Of a stretch of DNA of 64,000 bases, positions 1 through 8,133 are shown piece by piece; positions within the stretch are counted from its first letter, which is position 1, and each line of letters begins with the position of its first letter. A model generated the notes under the pieces. That model was not told where the DNA came from. It worked only from the letters and a program-made list of their open reading frames with translations, and did not search any database. The translations under genes and the position numbers were made by a program. This DNA is from Ancylobacter amanitiformis (GTDB lineage: Bacteria; Pseudomonadota; Alphaproteobacteria; Rhizobiales; Xanthobacteraceae): contig NZ_JAUSVR010000002.1 of assembly GCF_030814815.1 (NCBI RefSeq), forward strand, positions 186,001 to 250,000. The letters are read 5' to 3'.

Positions 1-1
1 G

Positions 2-313
2 GAGTTGCAGCGTCATGGCGTGCTCTATGGCGATCACCCGCTGCTGCGCCTGTTCGTGGAGTCGCACAGCCGGGAACTGACCGATTTCGTGGTCAACGGC
101 ATCGCCCTGCAGCATCAATTGGGCCTGCAGAGCTTCGAGCGCTCGCGCGGCGACGCGATGCGGCTGCTGCGAGCGGACCTGTGGGACACGCTGCACGGCT
201 ATGTCGACACCGCCGAGCAGCATTTCGTTTCCAGTCTCGGCGGATTGCGCGACATCCTCGCCCAGATCGATGCCGACCGCAAAATGCTGGGAGGGGGCGA
301 TGACGAGCCCTGA
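2..313 (+). CDS. Hypothetical protein, 5'-truncated by window edge
   Basis: The reading frame is open from the first bases of the window to a TGA at 311-313, so the true start probably lies outside. About 103 C-terminal residues are visible. They are predicted mainly alpha-helical, with no Cys, no membrane segment and an acidic end. I do not recognise the family. It converges with a small minus-strand gene one base away. The length and helical pattern would allow a phasin-like or regulatory helical protein, but nothing in the sequence decides this. Confidence 0.5.
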   Translation, partial: ELQRHGVLYGDHPLLRLFVESHSRELTDFVVNGIALQHQLGLQSFERSRGDAMRLLRADLWDTLHGYVDTAEQHFVSSLGGLRDILAQIDADRKMLGGGDDEP

Positions 314-314
314 T

Positions 315-584
315 TCAGTGGAGATGCCCACGTTCGGCCGGCCCCATCGCCGCCAGCAGGCTGCCGGGGTTCTCCCGCAGCCTTTGATGCGCCGCGCCCA
401 TCAGCTGCGTGCGCAGCGGTTCGGCCAGCTGTTTCAGCGCGGCCTCGGCAGCGGCGATGTCGGCCGGCATGCCGGTCTGGCCGGCCCGGCCCAGTGCGGC
501 CGTGCAGGCGTGGCCGGCGCCGAGGGCATCCGTGGCAGCCGCGGCCAGCGCGCTGAACAGCGGTTTGCCGATGAGATCGAACAT
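315..584 (-). CDS. Small Ala/Leu-rich hypothetical protein (89 aa)
   Basis: The ATG at 584 is preceded on the minus strand by an AAGGACGG-like ribosome site. The product is short, Ala-rich and helical, with one weakly hydrophobic stretch near residues 3-20 and a possible amphipathic helix near residues 45-70. It ends one base from the stop of the convergent gene on the other strand. No family is recognised. Competing open frames here are GC-driven shadows. This one is preferred because of its start signal and its neat fit between neighbours. Confidence 0.45.
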   Translation of the reverse strand: MFDLIGKPLFSALAAAATDALGAGHACTAALGRAGQTGMPADIAAAEAALKQLAEPLRTQLMGAAHQRLRENPGSLLAAMGPAERGHLH

Positions 585-685
585 GGAACCGTCCTTGCCG
601 CCCGCAACAGCGCCATTATCCGCCGCCGCGCCGGCCCGCGTCCAGCCCGGTCGCGTTGGCCGAACCGCCGTCGCGAGGTGAGGTC

Positions 686-982
686 ATGAAGACGGAGCCG
701 GATCTGGCCACCCTGCTGATGCAGCGGCTGGCGATCGTGCAGGAGATTGCCGGCCTCAACGCCCGTCAGCTGAAATGCCAGCAGGAAATCGGCGGGGTGG
801 AGCTGGAAGGCGAGCGCTGCGCGCGCGATGTCGCGGAGGGCGTACCGGGCGCCTCGGCCCGGCTTGAAGCCCTGCGCGTCCAGCTCGCGCAGGCGGTCGC
901 CCGCTTTGCCCAGGCGCGGGGGGAACTGACGGCCAGCGAGGACCGCCTCGACGCGGTCGATCGCCAACTGGCGGGTCGATGA
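686..982 (+). CDS. Small coiled-coil hypothetical protein (98 aa)
   Basis: The ATG at 686 is chosen because GAGGTGAGG lies just upstream; an in-frame start at 656 has no such signal. The protein is rich in Leu, Ala, Glu and Arg with heptad-like spacing over most of its length, so it probably forms a coiled coil. It has two Cys (near residues 32 and 47) and no signal peptide. It is followed after 66 bases by a WD40-like gene in the same direction and may form an operon with it. Function unknown. Confidence 0.6.
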   Translation: MKTEPDLATLLMQRLAIVQEIAGLNARQLKCQQEIGGVELEGERCARDVAEGVPGASARLEALRVQLAQAVARFAQARGELTASEDRLDAVDRQLAGR

Positions 983-1048
983 GCGGGCCGTTGCCAGGCC
1001 GGCCGGGGCTGCCGGACAAACCAATGAAAAAGAGCAGGAGAGGGAAAC

Positions 1049-2155
1049 ATGAATATCGCCGAAGCTGAGACAACCCCGCTCGTCAAGCTTCTGGCCCGCC
1101 GCTGGCGGCTCGGCGAGGAGGTGGGCGACTGCCGTTTCGATCGCGCGGGCGGGCGCCTCGCCTTCGTCCTTGGCGACGGCACGCTGGCGCTGGCCTCGAT
1201 GGACGACCCCGAATCGGCGCAGGCGCGCTGGCGGGTGGCGCTCGATACCGGCCGCGCCAGCATCGCGCCGCGCCGCCGGCCGGTGCCGCCGTTGATGCGG
1301 CTGCTGGCCGATGTCGCGCCGCTGCGGGTGGCCCCGTTCGGCGCGGAGGGCTTCATCGTCGGCGGCGCCAGCGGCCGGCTGGTGAGGGTGGCGCCGGACG
1401 GGACGACGGCGGTTCTCGTCGAGATCGACACCGGCGCGGTGGATGCCATCGAGCCGCTGCCCGACCACAGCGCGCTGGTCGCCGCCGGCGGGGTGGTGGT
1501 GCGCTACGACGCCGGGGGCGGCACCGCGCGGGCGCTCGCTCATATGGAAGGGCCGCTGCGGGCGCTGGCCGCCGCGCCGGATGGCGATCATGTGGCGCTG
1601 GCGACGCCGGACGCCGTCGCGGTCATCGGACTGCGCGACGCGGGCCGGACCGATCTGGCACTGGCGCGCGCGCAGGTGCTGGCCTGGTCGCCCGACGGGC
1701 AGCGCCTCGCCATCGGCCTCACGGAGGGCGGACTTGCCTTGCTCGATATGGAGGATGGCCGCGTGCTGCGGCTGCCCGACTATCCCGCGCCCATCCGCTC
1801 GCTCGACTGGAGCGCCGATGGAAGCCAGCTGGTCACGGGCGGCGCCTTCCGCACCATCGTGTGGGACATGGCCGAGCCGGGCGACAGGCCGCGCACCATC
1901 GAGACCGGACGCGCGGGAATGGTGACGGTGGAAGTGGTGCGCCGGCATCCGCGCAGGCCACTGGTGGCTGTCGGCTATGAGGACGGCTCCATCGTCATCG
2001 CCAGGATCGGCCACCGCGACGAACTCCTGCTGCGCGAGCCCTCCGCCGGCCAGGTGGAAGACCTGCGCTGGTCGGGTGATGGCGAGCACCTCGCCTTTAC
2101 CACCGCGCAGGGCGAGCTGGGCGTGATCGATCTGCCGCCGCACATGTTCAAATAG
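1049..2155 (+). CDS. WD40-repeat-like beta-propeller protein
   Basis: A 368-residue protein with repeated blocks of the type 'ALAAAPDGDHVALAT', 'VLAWSPDGQRLAIG' and 'SLDWSADGSQLVTGG', the typical S/A-PDG turns of WD40 or YVTN beta-propeller blades. About six or seven blades fit the length. There is no signal peptide, so it is probably a cytoplasmic protein-interaction platform. GAGAGGGAA precedes the ATG. It sits between small proteins of unknown function. No enzymatic motif is visible, and a partner cannot be named. Confidence 0.8.
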   Translation: MNIAEAETTPLVKLLARRWRLGEEVGDCRFDRAGGRLAFVLGDGTLALASMDDPESAQARWRVALDTGRASIAPRRRPVPPLMRLLADVAPLRVAPFGAEGFIVGGASGRLVRVAPDGTTAVLVEIDTGAVDAIEPLPDHSALVAAGGVVVRYDAGGGTARALAHMEGPLRALAAAPDGDHVALATPDAVAVIGLRDAGRTDLALARAQVLAWSPDGQRLAIGLTEGGLALLDMEDGRVLRLPDYPAPIRSLDWSADGSQLVTGGAFRTIVWDMAEPGDRPRTIETGRAGMVTVEVVRRHPRRPLVAVGYEDGSIVIARIGHRDELLLREPSAGQVEDLRWSGDGEHLAFTTAQGELGVIDLPPHMFK

Positions 2156-2203
2156 GCCGGATACCGGGCCGCCCAATTTCAATCATCCCAAGGGAGACAC
2201 GCC

Positions 2204-2422
2204 ATGACATCGCCCGACCGCCAGATCCCCGACCCCCAGGACGAGAGCAAGGACCTGTTCTTCGAGGAAGTCGCCGCCCTCGCCGAACGGATGATCGCCG
2301 CTCATGGGCGCGATTTCGCCATGGGCACGCTGGTCCTCGCCGCCCGCTTCATCGCGGAGAAGAAGGATTTCAGCACGGCCGGCGCGCGGGCGGGCTCGCC
2401 CGCCCCCGGCCTGAGCTCCTGA
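2204..2422 (+). CDS. Small acidic conserved-type hypothetical protein (72 aa)
   Basis: The ATG at 2204 is preceded by AAGGGAGA. The N-terminal third is charged (many Asp, Glu and Lys). Residues 20-55 form a probable amphipathic helix around 'FFEEVAALAERMI' and 'MGTLVLAARFIAEKK'. The last 15 residues are low-complexity Gly/Pro/Ser. It lies 48 bases after the WD40-like gene, so it is likely co-transcribed. No family is recognised. Confidence 0.6.
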   Translation: MTSPDRQIPDPQDESKDLFFEEVAALAERMIAAHGRDFAMGTLVLAARFIAEKKDFSTAGARAGSPAPGLSS

Positions 2423-2439
2423 ACGGCGCCCGCCGCCGC

Positions 2440-2458
2440 GCCGCCATCTTCCGGCGGC
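2440..2458. terminator. Possible shared terminator hairpin
   Basis: GCCGCC and GGCGGC face each other across a 7-base loop between the convergent 72-aa gene and nikO. The stem is GC-only and lacks a U tract, so it is only a weak candidate for a bidirectional terminator. Confidence 0.3.
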
Positions 2459-2473
2459 GGCGTCGTGCGGGAG

Positions 2474-3184
2474 TCAGGAGGGATCGACCGGGTGCACGTG
2501 CCAGTGCTCGTGCACATGGCGATGGCCGTGCACCTCGCCCGGCAACAGGCGGCGGTCATGAATGACCATGGCCCGCGTCGCCAGTTCGGCGATGAAATGA
2601 TCGTCATGCGAAATCAGCAGCATGGCGCCGGGAAAGGCGTGCAGCGCCGCCCGCAGGCGTTGCCCGTTTTCCGCGTCGATGCCGTTGGTGGGCTCGTCCA
2701 GCATCAGCACGTCCGGCCGCATGGCGAGCAGGCCGGCGAGGCAGACGAGGCGCTTCTCGCCGCCCGACAGGCGATGGCTGATCCGCTCGGCCAGGGAACC
2801 GATGGCGAGCGCGTCCAGCGCCGCCTGCGCGCGCATCCGCGCCTCGGCCGCCGGGCAGCCCATGTTCAGCGGGCCGAAGGACACGTCCTCGATCACGCTG
2901 GGACAGAACAGCTGGTCGTCGCTGTCCTGGAACAGAAAGCCGATGCGCGGCCGGAACCGCCGGAACGCGCGCTCGTCGGCGCAGGCCGTGCCGAACAGCC
3001 GGACCACGCCCCGCGCCGGGCGCTCCAGCCCGACAATGGTGCGCAGCAGCGTGGTCTTGCCCGCGCCATTCGGCCCGACAATGGCCAGCCGCTCGCCGGC
3101 TGCCAGCGAAAGGTTCACGTCCCCGAGCACGGAGGTCGCGCCGCGGGTGATGGAGACGTTCTCCAGTGAAATCAGCGCGCTCAT
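2474..3184 (-). CDS. nikO: Nickel ECF importer ATPase NikO
   Basis: A 236-residue ABC ATPase of the CbiO/NikO type that powers the energy-coupling-factor nickel importer at the inner membrane. It shows Walker A GPNGAGKTT, a Q-loop in 'GFLFQDSDDQLF' (typical of ECF ATPases), signature LSGGEKR, Walker B VLMLDEPT and the H-loop 'LLISHDDHF'. The last 21 residues hold seven His with alternating spacing, a probable nickel-binding tail. The ATG overlaps the nikQ stop (ATGA). It is the last gene of the nikKMLQO operon, so nickel rather than cobalt is inferred from the NikK/NikL neighbours and the NikR-type operator. Confidence 0.9.
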   Translation of the reverse strand: MSALISLENVSITRGATSVLGDVNLSLAAGERLAIVGPNGAGKTTLLRTIVGLERPARGVVRLFGTACADERAFRRFRPRIGFLFQDSDDQLFCPSVIEDVSFGPLNMGCPAAEARMRAQAALDALAIGSLAERISHRLSGGEKRLVCLAGLLAMRPDVLMLDEPTNGIDAENGQRLRAALHAFPGAMLLISHDDHFIAELATRAMVIHDRRLLPGEVHGHRHVHEHWHVHPVDPS

Positions 3185-3891
3185 AGCCGGTCGATCACCA
3201 GGATGGCGACGCCCGCGGCGGAAATCGCGCCGAAGCCGATCCAGTCCCGCAGCGGCGGAAATGGCGGGGCGTGGTAGGGGAAGCTGCCGGTATAGCCGCG
3301 GCACAGCATGGCTTCCTCCACGCGCTCCGCCCGGTCGAGCGCGCGCACCAGCAGCATGCCGATGAGGTTGCCATAGCTGCGCCAGGTGTGGCGGCTGGAG
3401 CGCGGCCGGAAGCCGCGCGCGCGCATGGCGTCGTGCAGGCGGCGCGCCTCGTCGCGAAGCAGCGAGGTGTAGCGCATCGTCATCACGCAGAGCCGGGAGA
3501 GGCGTTCGGGAACGCGCAGGCCGCGCAGAGCGACGCCGAGGCGCGCGGGCTCGACATCGCCCAGCAGCACGGTGAGCACGAGCACGCAGGTCGACACCTT
3601 GGCCGCGATCAGCGACGCGCGCCACACGCCGTCCAGGCTGGCGACGAGCGGGCCGAGGGTGAACAGGGGGCGCCCGTCCATCGTGAAGGGCAGGGTGGCG
3701 AACAGCAGAAGCAGGAAGCCCTCCAGATGCCACAGGCGCCGCCAGGGAAAGGCGAGGGGGCCGAGGAACCACGCCAGCGGCAGGACAAGCGCGAGCAGAA
3801 CGCCCGCCACCGCGAGCGAGTGCAGTTGCGAGAGGCAGGCGATCGCGATGAACGCCGCGAGGAGCCGAAGCCGCAGGTCGGCGGGGGCCAT
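3181..3891 (-). CDS. nikQ: Nickel ECF importer membrane subunit NikQ (CbiQ family)
   Basis: A 236-residue EcfT-type membrane protein linking the ATPase NikO to the substrate-specific subunit NikM. It has hydrophobic segments near residues 10-45 and 60-75, another near 90-115, and one at the C-terminus. The two Ala-Arg-Gly-like coupling motifs of the family appear as 'DAMRARGF' and 'EEAMLCRGY'. The ATG overlaps the nikL stop by one base (TGATG) and its own stop overlaps the nikO start, which indicates translational coupling. CbiQ of a cobalt system would look the same; the neighbours decide for nickel. Confidence 0.88.
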   Translation of the reverse strand: MAPADLRLRLLAAFIAIACLSQLHSLAVAGVLLALVLPLAWFLGPLAFPWRRLWHLEGFLLLLFATLPFTMDGRPLFTLGPLVASLDGVWRASLIAAKVSTCVLVLTVLLGDVEPARLGVALRGLRVPERLSRLCVMTMRYTSLLRDEARRLHDAMRARGFRPRSSRHTWRSYGNLIGMLLVRALDRAERVEEAMLCRGYTGSFPYHAPPFPPLRDWIGFGAISAAGVAILVIDRL

Positions 3892-4448
3892 CACCGTCGC
3901 CGGCCTTTCTCCCAGAGGGCCATGCCGCCCAGCCCTAGGATGAGGAACACGCCCGAGAGCGCATCGACAAAGCGCAGGCGGGAATCCATCGCCTCGATCC
4001 GCTCCTCGAGCGGCTCCACCTGCCGCTGGACCGCCGCCTCGACCAGCGCGGCAAGCCGCGTGTCGGACAAGGGCGGAGCGGGGGTGCCCGTGGCTGAAGC
4101 GGCGGGCGTGGCGGGGGGCGCCGCCGCGCCGCCCAGCCGGGACACGGGTAGCGTCGTGGAGGCGATATGCGCCTCGCGCGTGTCGACGGTGATGGTGAGG
4201 TCCGAGGCAATCGTGGCCGGGCGCGCGAAGGAGAAGCGCCCCTCCGCATCGGTCAGCCCGGAAGCGACCTCGACGCCCTGCGCGTTCTTCGCCGTCCATG
4301 GCACGCCCTGCGGCCGGCCGCCGCCGATGAAGAACGCGTAGCCGCCTATCTTCTCGCCCTCGACCGCCGCGAAGACCTTGAGCTTGTGGGCCTCCGCCGC
4401 CCCGGCAAGGCCCGGCAGGATGAGCAGGGTGAGCAGAAGACGGCTCAT
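3891..4448 (-). CDS. nikL: Nickel ECF accessory protein NikL
   Basis: A 185-residue protein with an N-terminal signal or anchor, a beta-rich periplasmic domain (residues 20-95), a Pro/Ala-rich linker (about 100-125), a helical stretch and a C-terminal membrane helix near residues 162-180 ending in basic residues. This is the architecture of NikL, the additional component of NikKMLQO systems. It overlaps nikM by four bases and nikQ by one. His residues directly after the signal region ('EAHKLKV') could help capture nickel. NikN, the alternative accessory in cobalt/nickel systems, is shorter. Confidence 0.82.
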   Translation of the reverse strand: MSRLLLTLLILPGLAGAAEAHKLKVFAAVEGEKIGGYAFFIGGGRPQGVPWTAKNAQGVEVASGLTDAEGRFSFARPATIASDLTITVDTREAHIASTTLPVSRLGGAAAPPATPAASATGTPAPPLSDTRLAALVEAAVQRQVEPLEERIEAMDSRLRFVDALSGVFLILGLGGMALWEKGRRR

Positions 4449-5107
4449 GAGGCGGATGACGGGGTGGAGGGCGGAGCGGAGGGCGAGGCGGAACTCGCGA
4501 TCACCGGCCGCAGCGCCTCCGGCTGCACCCGCGCCAGAAAGCCCACGATGGCCGCGGTCACGAAGGCCTCTCCCACGGCGAGCGGCAGATAGGTGGCCAG
4601 CAGCACGCTGGCGACGGGAGTAAATTCGGAGGAGGAGAGGGCGAGCGACGACGCCACCAGGGCGCCCGTGCCCAAGACGCTGAGCGCGCCCACCGCCCCG
4701 GCCAGCGCGGCGCGCAGGACGCCGCTCGGGGTCGCCCGGATCGCCGGGCCAAGCAGCAGGGCGAAGACGACGCCCGGCAGCGCGATATTGACCGTGTTGA
4801 CGCCAAGCGTGGTCAGGCCGCCGAAGCCGAACAGCAGCGCCTGCAGCAGCAGGATGACCAGCACGACCGCGAAGGTCGCGGTGCCCAGCATGATGCCCAT
4901 CATGCCCGACAGCAGCACATGAACGCTGGACGGGCCGACCGGCACGGCGATCAGCGATCCCGCGAACACCGCCGCGCCGAGGATCGCCGCGCGCGGGATC
5001 ATCCGGTCATCGAGCCGCCGCAGCGCCAGCGCGACGCCGCCAGCCGTGATCAGCCCGCCGCCGATCAGCACGGGAAGTGACAGGATGCCATCGGGAATAT
5101 GGGCCAT
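4445..5107 (-). CDS. nikM: Nickel ECF substrate-binding membrane subunit NikM
   Basis: A 220-residue multispanning protein of the CbiM/NikM family, the S-component that binds Ni(II) and moves it across the inner membrane. It begins MAHIPDG, whereas most homologues begin MHIPDG or MHI(M)EG. In the family, the free N-terminus and the second residue (His) coordinate the metal. Removal of Met-1 before Ala would leave His in position 2. A second conserved His is at residue 63 ('SSVHVLLSG'). About six or seven membrane helices are visible. The C-terminal tail is Ser/Pro-rich. Confidence 0.9.
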   Translation of the reverse strand: MAHIPDGILSLPVLIGGGLITAGGVALALRRLDDRMIPRAAILGAAVFAGSLIAVPVGPSSVHVLLSGMMGIMLGTATFAVVLVILLLQALLFGFGGLTTLGVNTVNIALPGVVFALLLGPAIRATPSGVLRAALAGAVGALSVLGTGALVASSLALSSSEFTPVASVLLATYLPLAVGEAFVTAAIVGFLARVQPEALRPVIASSASPSAPPSTPSSAS

Positions 5108-5113
5108 GGGCGG

Positions 5114-5890
5114 CTATTTCCCGCCCATGTCGGTGGCCTTGACCCAGATGAGCGCGCCCAGTTCCACCGGCACATCCTTGCCTTCCGGCGATTTCTGCGG
5201 CGTATCGGCCTCCAGCAGCGCGGCAAAGCCCCACCAGCCGCCGCGCGGCATGGCATAGGCGAAGGTGCCATTCGCGTCGGCCTTGATGACCTGCGTCACG
5301 AAGGCATCATTGGGCGGCGTGACCGATCCATCATTGATGAATTCCACCTCGACCTCGGCGAAGGGAACCGGCTTGCCGTTCTTGAGCACGATTCCGGAGA
5401 ACAGATTGCCGGTCCAGAGGCCGGTGGGGCGGGTGAGCGGCTGGATTTCCACCGGCAGCCCGACCAGCGCGTCCCAGCCCTCGCCGGAGGCGAAGCCGTC
5501 GACGATGACCTTGGCATAGTGGACGATCAGCTTGCCCTCGGCGGGCTCCCAATAGGGTTGCGGCTCCACGTAGAAGACCGCGGCGCCCGGCGTCGTCAGA
5601 TCATGGCGCAGCGACCAGGCGCTGTGGCCCGCCACCGGCTTTTCCGTGATCTGCGCGGTGAGGTCGGTCGGCGTGCCGTCGGCCAGCACGCCGACGCGCA
5701 CCGGCTTTCGCATGTCCATGACCGGCCCGCCCTCGACCGGGTGGGTGAACACCATGTCCAGCGTGACCGTGCCGCCCTCAGGCAGCACGTCCGCCGATGG
5801 GATGATCTCCTGAAAATGCGCGGAGGCGGCGCAGGAGCCGAGCGAGAGCCCCAGAAGGGCGAGGCGAAACGAAGCGGCGATCCTGACCAA
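5114..5890 (-). CDS. nikK: Periplasmic nickel-uptake protein NikK (DUF4198)
   Basis: A secreted or anchored protein of about 258 residues and the DUF4198 type, first gene of the nickel importer operon. The start is taken as TTG at 5890 because it gives a signal peptide ending near 'CAASA' and mature His-Phe-Gln. Upstream codons would run through the operator. The mature N-terminal His and the DUF4198 fold are thought to deliver nickel to NikM. It ends six bases before nikM. No ATG start is available before the middle of the domain, so the TTG call has moderate certainty. Confidence 0.82.
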   Translation of the reverse strand: MVRIAASFRLALLGLSLGSCAASAHFQEIIPSADVLPEGGTVTLDMVFTHPVEGGPVMDMRKPVRVGVLADGTPTDLTAQITEKPVAGHSAWSLRHDLTTPGAAVFYVEPQPYWEPAEGKLIVHYAKVIVDGFASGEGWDALVGLPVEIQPLTRPTGLWTGNLFSGIVLKNGKPVPFAEVEVEFINDGSVTPPNDAFVTQVIKADANGTFAYAMPRGGWWGFAALLEADTPQKSPEGKDVPVELGALIWVKATDMGGK

Positions 5891-5902
5891 GTGGCACCCG
5901 TC

Positions 5903-5930
5903 GTATGAATATTGCGAAAATTTATCATAC
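5903..5930 (-). promoter_or_regulatory. NikR-type operator (GTATGA-N16-TCATAC)
   Basis: GTATGA at 5903-5908 and TCATAC at 5925-5930 are perfect inverted half-sites separated by exactly 16 bases, which is the published E. coli NikR consensus. The site lies 12 bases upstream of the proposed nikK start. Its minus-strand reading contains TATGAT, a good -10 element, so nickel-loaded NikR bound here would block RNA polymerase. The nikR gene itself is not in this window. Confidence 0.88.
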
Positions 5931-6126
5931 AAGCGGCCTGGCCCGCCGCAAGCGCGCGGCGTCGCGCACGGGGACAAATATCTCACTGTCGGGGCCGTGC
6001 CGGGTGAGCCTCATCCGCTCGGTCCGAGCCCGGGTCCGCCGATGCCGGCTGCGCGCCGACGGGGGGCATCGGGAGGGCGGCGGCAGGGGGCATTTCGACC
6101 TTTGACGAATTGTGCTAGGCAACAGC

Positions 6127-7230
6127 GTGGAATGTCGAGCAGCAAAGCGTCGGACGGGCGGAAGGCCCCTTGTGGTCGGGGTACTCGCGCTGGTGGGTCC
6201 CCTCGTCTATAGCCCATTCGCGGGCGTGTTGCCGGTATGGGCAGCGGCCCAGCACAAGCCGGCGCCGGCCGCCAATCCGGCGTCAGCCATTGCCGCGCCT
6301 GTCCTGGCCTGGCCGTCCGGCGACGGGAGCATCCCCGCCACGCTCCTGGTGCCGGTCGCCCACGTTCCCGCGGACCTTGTGGCTCCCTCCTATGCGGGAT
6401 GGCTGACCGATCCGCCGCATGGGGCGCTGCCCGGCGACAAATTCGTCGCCCGTGGGCCGGGGACCGTCGGGGCCGAGGTCTTCCAGCGGGTGAGCGCGCT
6501 TGCGCCGCCGGCGCCGCCTTCCTCCGCGTCGGTTTCCCCCGCCCTGGTCCCAGCGGCCTTGCCCGCCGCCTTGCCCGCATCATCCGCCCCCCTGCCGCCG
6601 AAGCGACTGGCGGAGAAGCGCGGCATTGTTCTGGCGTCGCTGGCGCCACTGCCGCCCCGGCGCCTCGCGGAGCCGGTCTCCGTGGCGCCGCCGGAGACGG
6701 CCGCGCGCGAGGATGCCCCGCCGGCGGACGCGCCGGCACCGAGCGACAATGCGGTAGACGCCGGCACCGAGGTCGCCCCGGAAGAGATCCCCCAGGAGGA
6801 TGCCGCCCGGTCCATCGATGACGCTCCCGAGCCGGCGGCGACCCGGGCGTCGGCCGATCGCGCGCCGCCGCATATCGAGGCGCTGATCCAGCGTCACGCC
6901 GAGCGTTTCGATGTGCCCGCGCGGCTCGTGCGTCGTGTGGCCTGGCGGGAAAGCCGGTTTAACCACCGATTGCGACATGGTCCCTATTGGGGATTGATGC
7001 AGATCCGCGTCGACACGGCGCGCGCCCTCGGCTTCCGTGGCGAGCCGAACGATCTTCTCGATGCCGACACCAACATGGCCTACGCCGTCGCTTATCTCGC
7101 CAATGCGTATCGGGTCGCCGGGCGCGATGAGAAGCGGGCGGTGATGCTCTATGCCCGGGGTTATTACTACGAGGCCAAGCGCAAGGGCATGCTGGGCTCC
7201 CTCATCCGCACCGCAACAGCCGAGCAATAG
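6127..7230 (+). CDS. Lytic transglycosylase, SLT domain, with Pro/Ala-rich linker
   Basis: A GTG at 6127 gives a 367-residue protein with a basic N-terminus, a signal or anchor helix (about residues 15-38), a long Ala/Pro-rich linker (about 40-245) and a C-terminal SLT domain. The domain shows the catalytic-Glu motif 'VAWRESRFN', the 'GLMQI' motif and 'DADTNMAYAVAYLANAY'. It cleaves the MurNAc-GlcNAc bond of peptidoglycan in the periplasm. Another GTG at 6112 is in frame with no better signal. It is divergent from the nickel operon. The specific role (division, secretion or recycling) cannot be read from the sequence. Confidence 0.85.
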   Translation: MECRAAKRRTGGRPLVVGVLALVGPLVYSPFAGVLPVWAAAQHKPAPAANPASAIAAPVLAWPSGDGSIPATLLVPVAHVPADLVAPSYAGWLTDPPHGALPGDKFVARGPGTVGAEVFQRVSALAPPAPPSSASVSPALVPAALPAALPASSAPLPPKRLAEKRGIVLASLAPLPPRRLAEPVSVAPPETAAREDAPPADAPAPSDNAVDAGTEVAPEEIPQEDAARSIDDAPEPAATRASADRAPPHIEALIQRHAERFDVPARLVRRVAWRESRFNHRLRHGPYWGLMQIRVDTARALGFRGEPNDLLDADTNMAYAVAYLANAYRVAGRDEKRAVMLYARGYYYEAKRKGMLGSLIRTATAEQ

Positions 7231-7639
7231 CCGCAGGCGCCTCTCGCGTCGGCCGCTCCCCGTCTGGGCTGCGAACCGCCGCGATTATTGGCGGCTCGAA
7301 TGGGTCTGCCCGTCTCTCCGTCGGTAATGCACAGGATGGCACGCCCGGGAGCGGTGTCGGGCAGCGCTCGATTCTGACCGATGCAATGGCGCTGCCATCG
7401 ATATGGGTAAGCGATGGCGGGGCGAAAATAACGGAGACGTTCTTCTCAAGCCGCGTCTTCGGCCATTCGCGGAACTGGGCGGACGGTGCCGCATCCTCTC
7501 GACAAGGCGCGGGCGCAGATCAGAGCGACGAAGCGGCGCGAGCCGCCGCGATCGTCGTTGATCCGGGCCGTATCGGGCCGGATTGAGGAGCGCATTGCCA
7601 AAGAGGACATTTCACCACGGCCTCTCGACAGAACGTGAT
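7231..7639. other. Intergenic region, no gene supported
   Basis: About 410 bases between the transglycosylase and the MarR gene. Short open frames exist on both strands but lack start signals and look like random GC-rich frames. A GTATATAC palindrome lies just downstream, at about 7645-7652, and might be part of the regulator's own operator. Confidence 0.4.
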
Positions 7640-8062
7640 ATGCAGGTATATACACGCATTATGGAGAAACCCTGCTACTGCACGCAGCTGCGTCAGGCGA
7701 CGCGCCGACTTAGCGCGGTTTATGACGATGCGCTGGCGCCGCTCGGCATCAATGTCGCGCAATATGCGCTGCTGCGCCGGATCCACCGCAACGAGCCGGT
7801 CAGTCTTACGCGGCTTGGCAGCCTGTGCGACCTCGACCGCTCGACGGTCGGGCGCAACGTGCGCGTGCTGGAGCGCATGGAACTGGCGACCAGCACGCGC
7901 GGCAGCGAGGACCAGCGCGAGGCCATGATCAAGCTTTCCGAACGCGGCCGCGACCTGCTCCAGCTGGCCGTGCCGATGTGGGAGGCGACGCAGACGGCGG
8001 TCGCGGCACGGCTCGGCCCGCAACGCGTCGAAGCGCTCGAGGATCTTATCGCCGCCATCTGA
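7640..8062 (+). CDS. MarR-family transcriptional regulator
   Basis: A winged-helix regulator of 133-140 residues. The core 'INVAQYALLRRI', 'LTRLGSLCDLDRSTVGRNVRVLERMEL' and 'REAMIKLSERG' matches the MarR recognition helix and wing. Cys residues in 'KPCYC' near the N-terminus are often conserved in this subgroup and could sense oxidants or electrophiles. Possible starts are ATG 7640 and ATG 7661; neither has a strong ribosome site. If the GTATATAC palindrome at about 7645 is an operator, 7661 is the better start. It probably controls the MFS transporter 71 bases downstream. Confidence 0.85.
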   Translation: MQVYTRIMEKPCYCTQLRQATRRLSAVYDDALAPLGINVAQYALLRRIHRNEPVSLTRLGSLCDLDRSTVGRNVRVLERMELATSTRGSEDQREAMIKLSERGRDLLQLAVPMWEATQTAVAARLGPQRVEALEDLIAAI

Positions 8063-8133
8063 CCCATCCGGCGTGGCCCGCCAATCCAATCGCTATCGCA
8101 TAGAAGCGGGCATCTACCCGCAGAAGGGAACCC

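Noticed and set aside
434..2182. Very long minus-strand open frame opposite the WD40-like gene
   Set aside because: GC-rich antisense shadow: no start signal, no domain, low-complexity Arg/His-rich translation, and a well-supported gene on the other strand.
5891..5986. Longer nikK N-terminus starting near 5986
   Set aside because: It would be translated through the NikR operator and lacks a signal peptide at its start; the TTG at 5890 gives a proper signal sequence.
7386..7586. Short plus-strand frame before the MarR gene
   Set aside because: No ribosome site, no recognisable domain, and codon pattern unlike neighbours.
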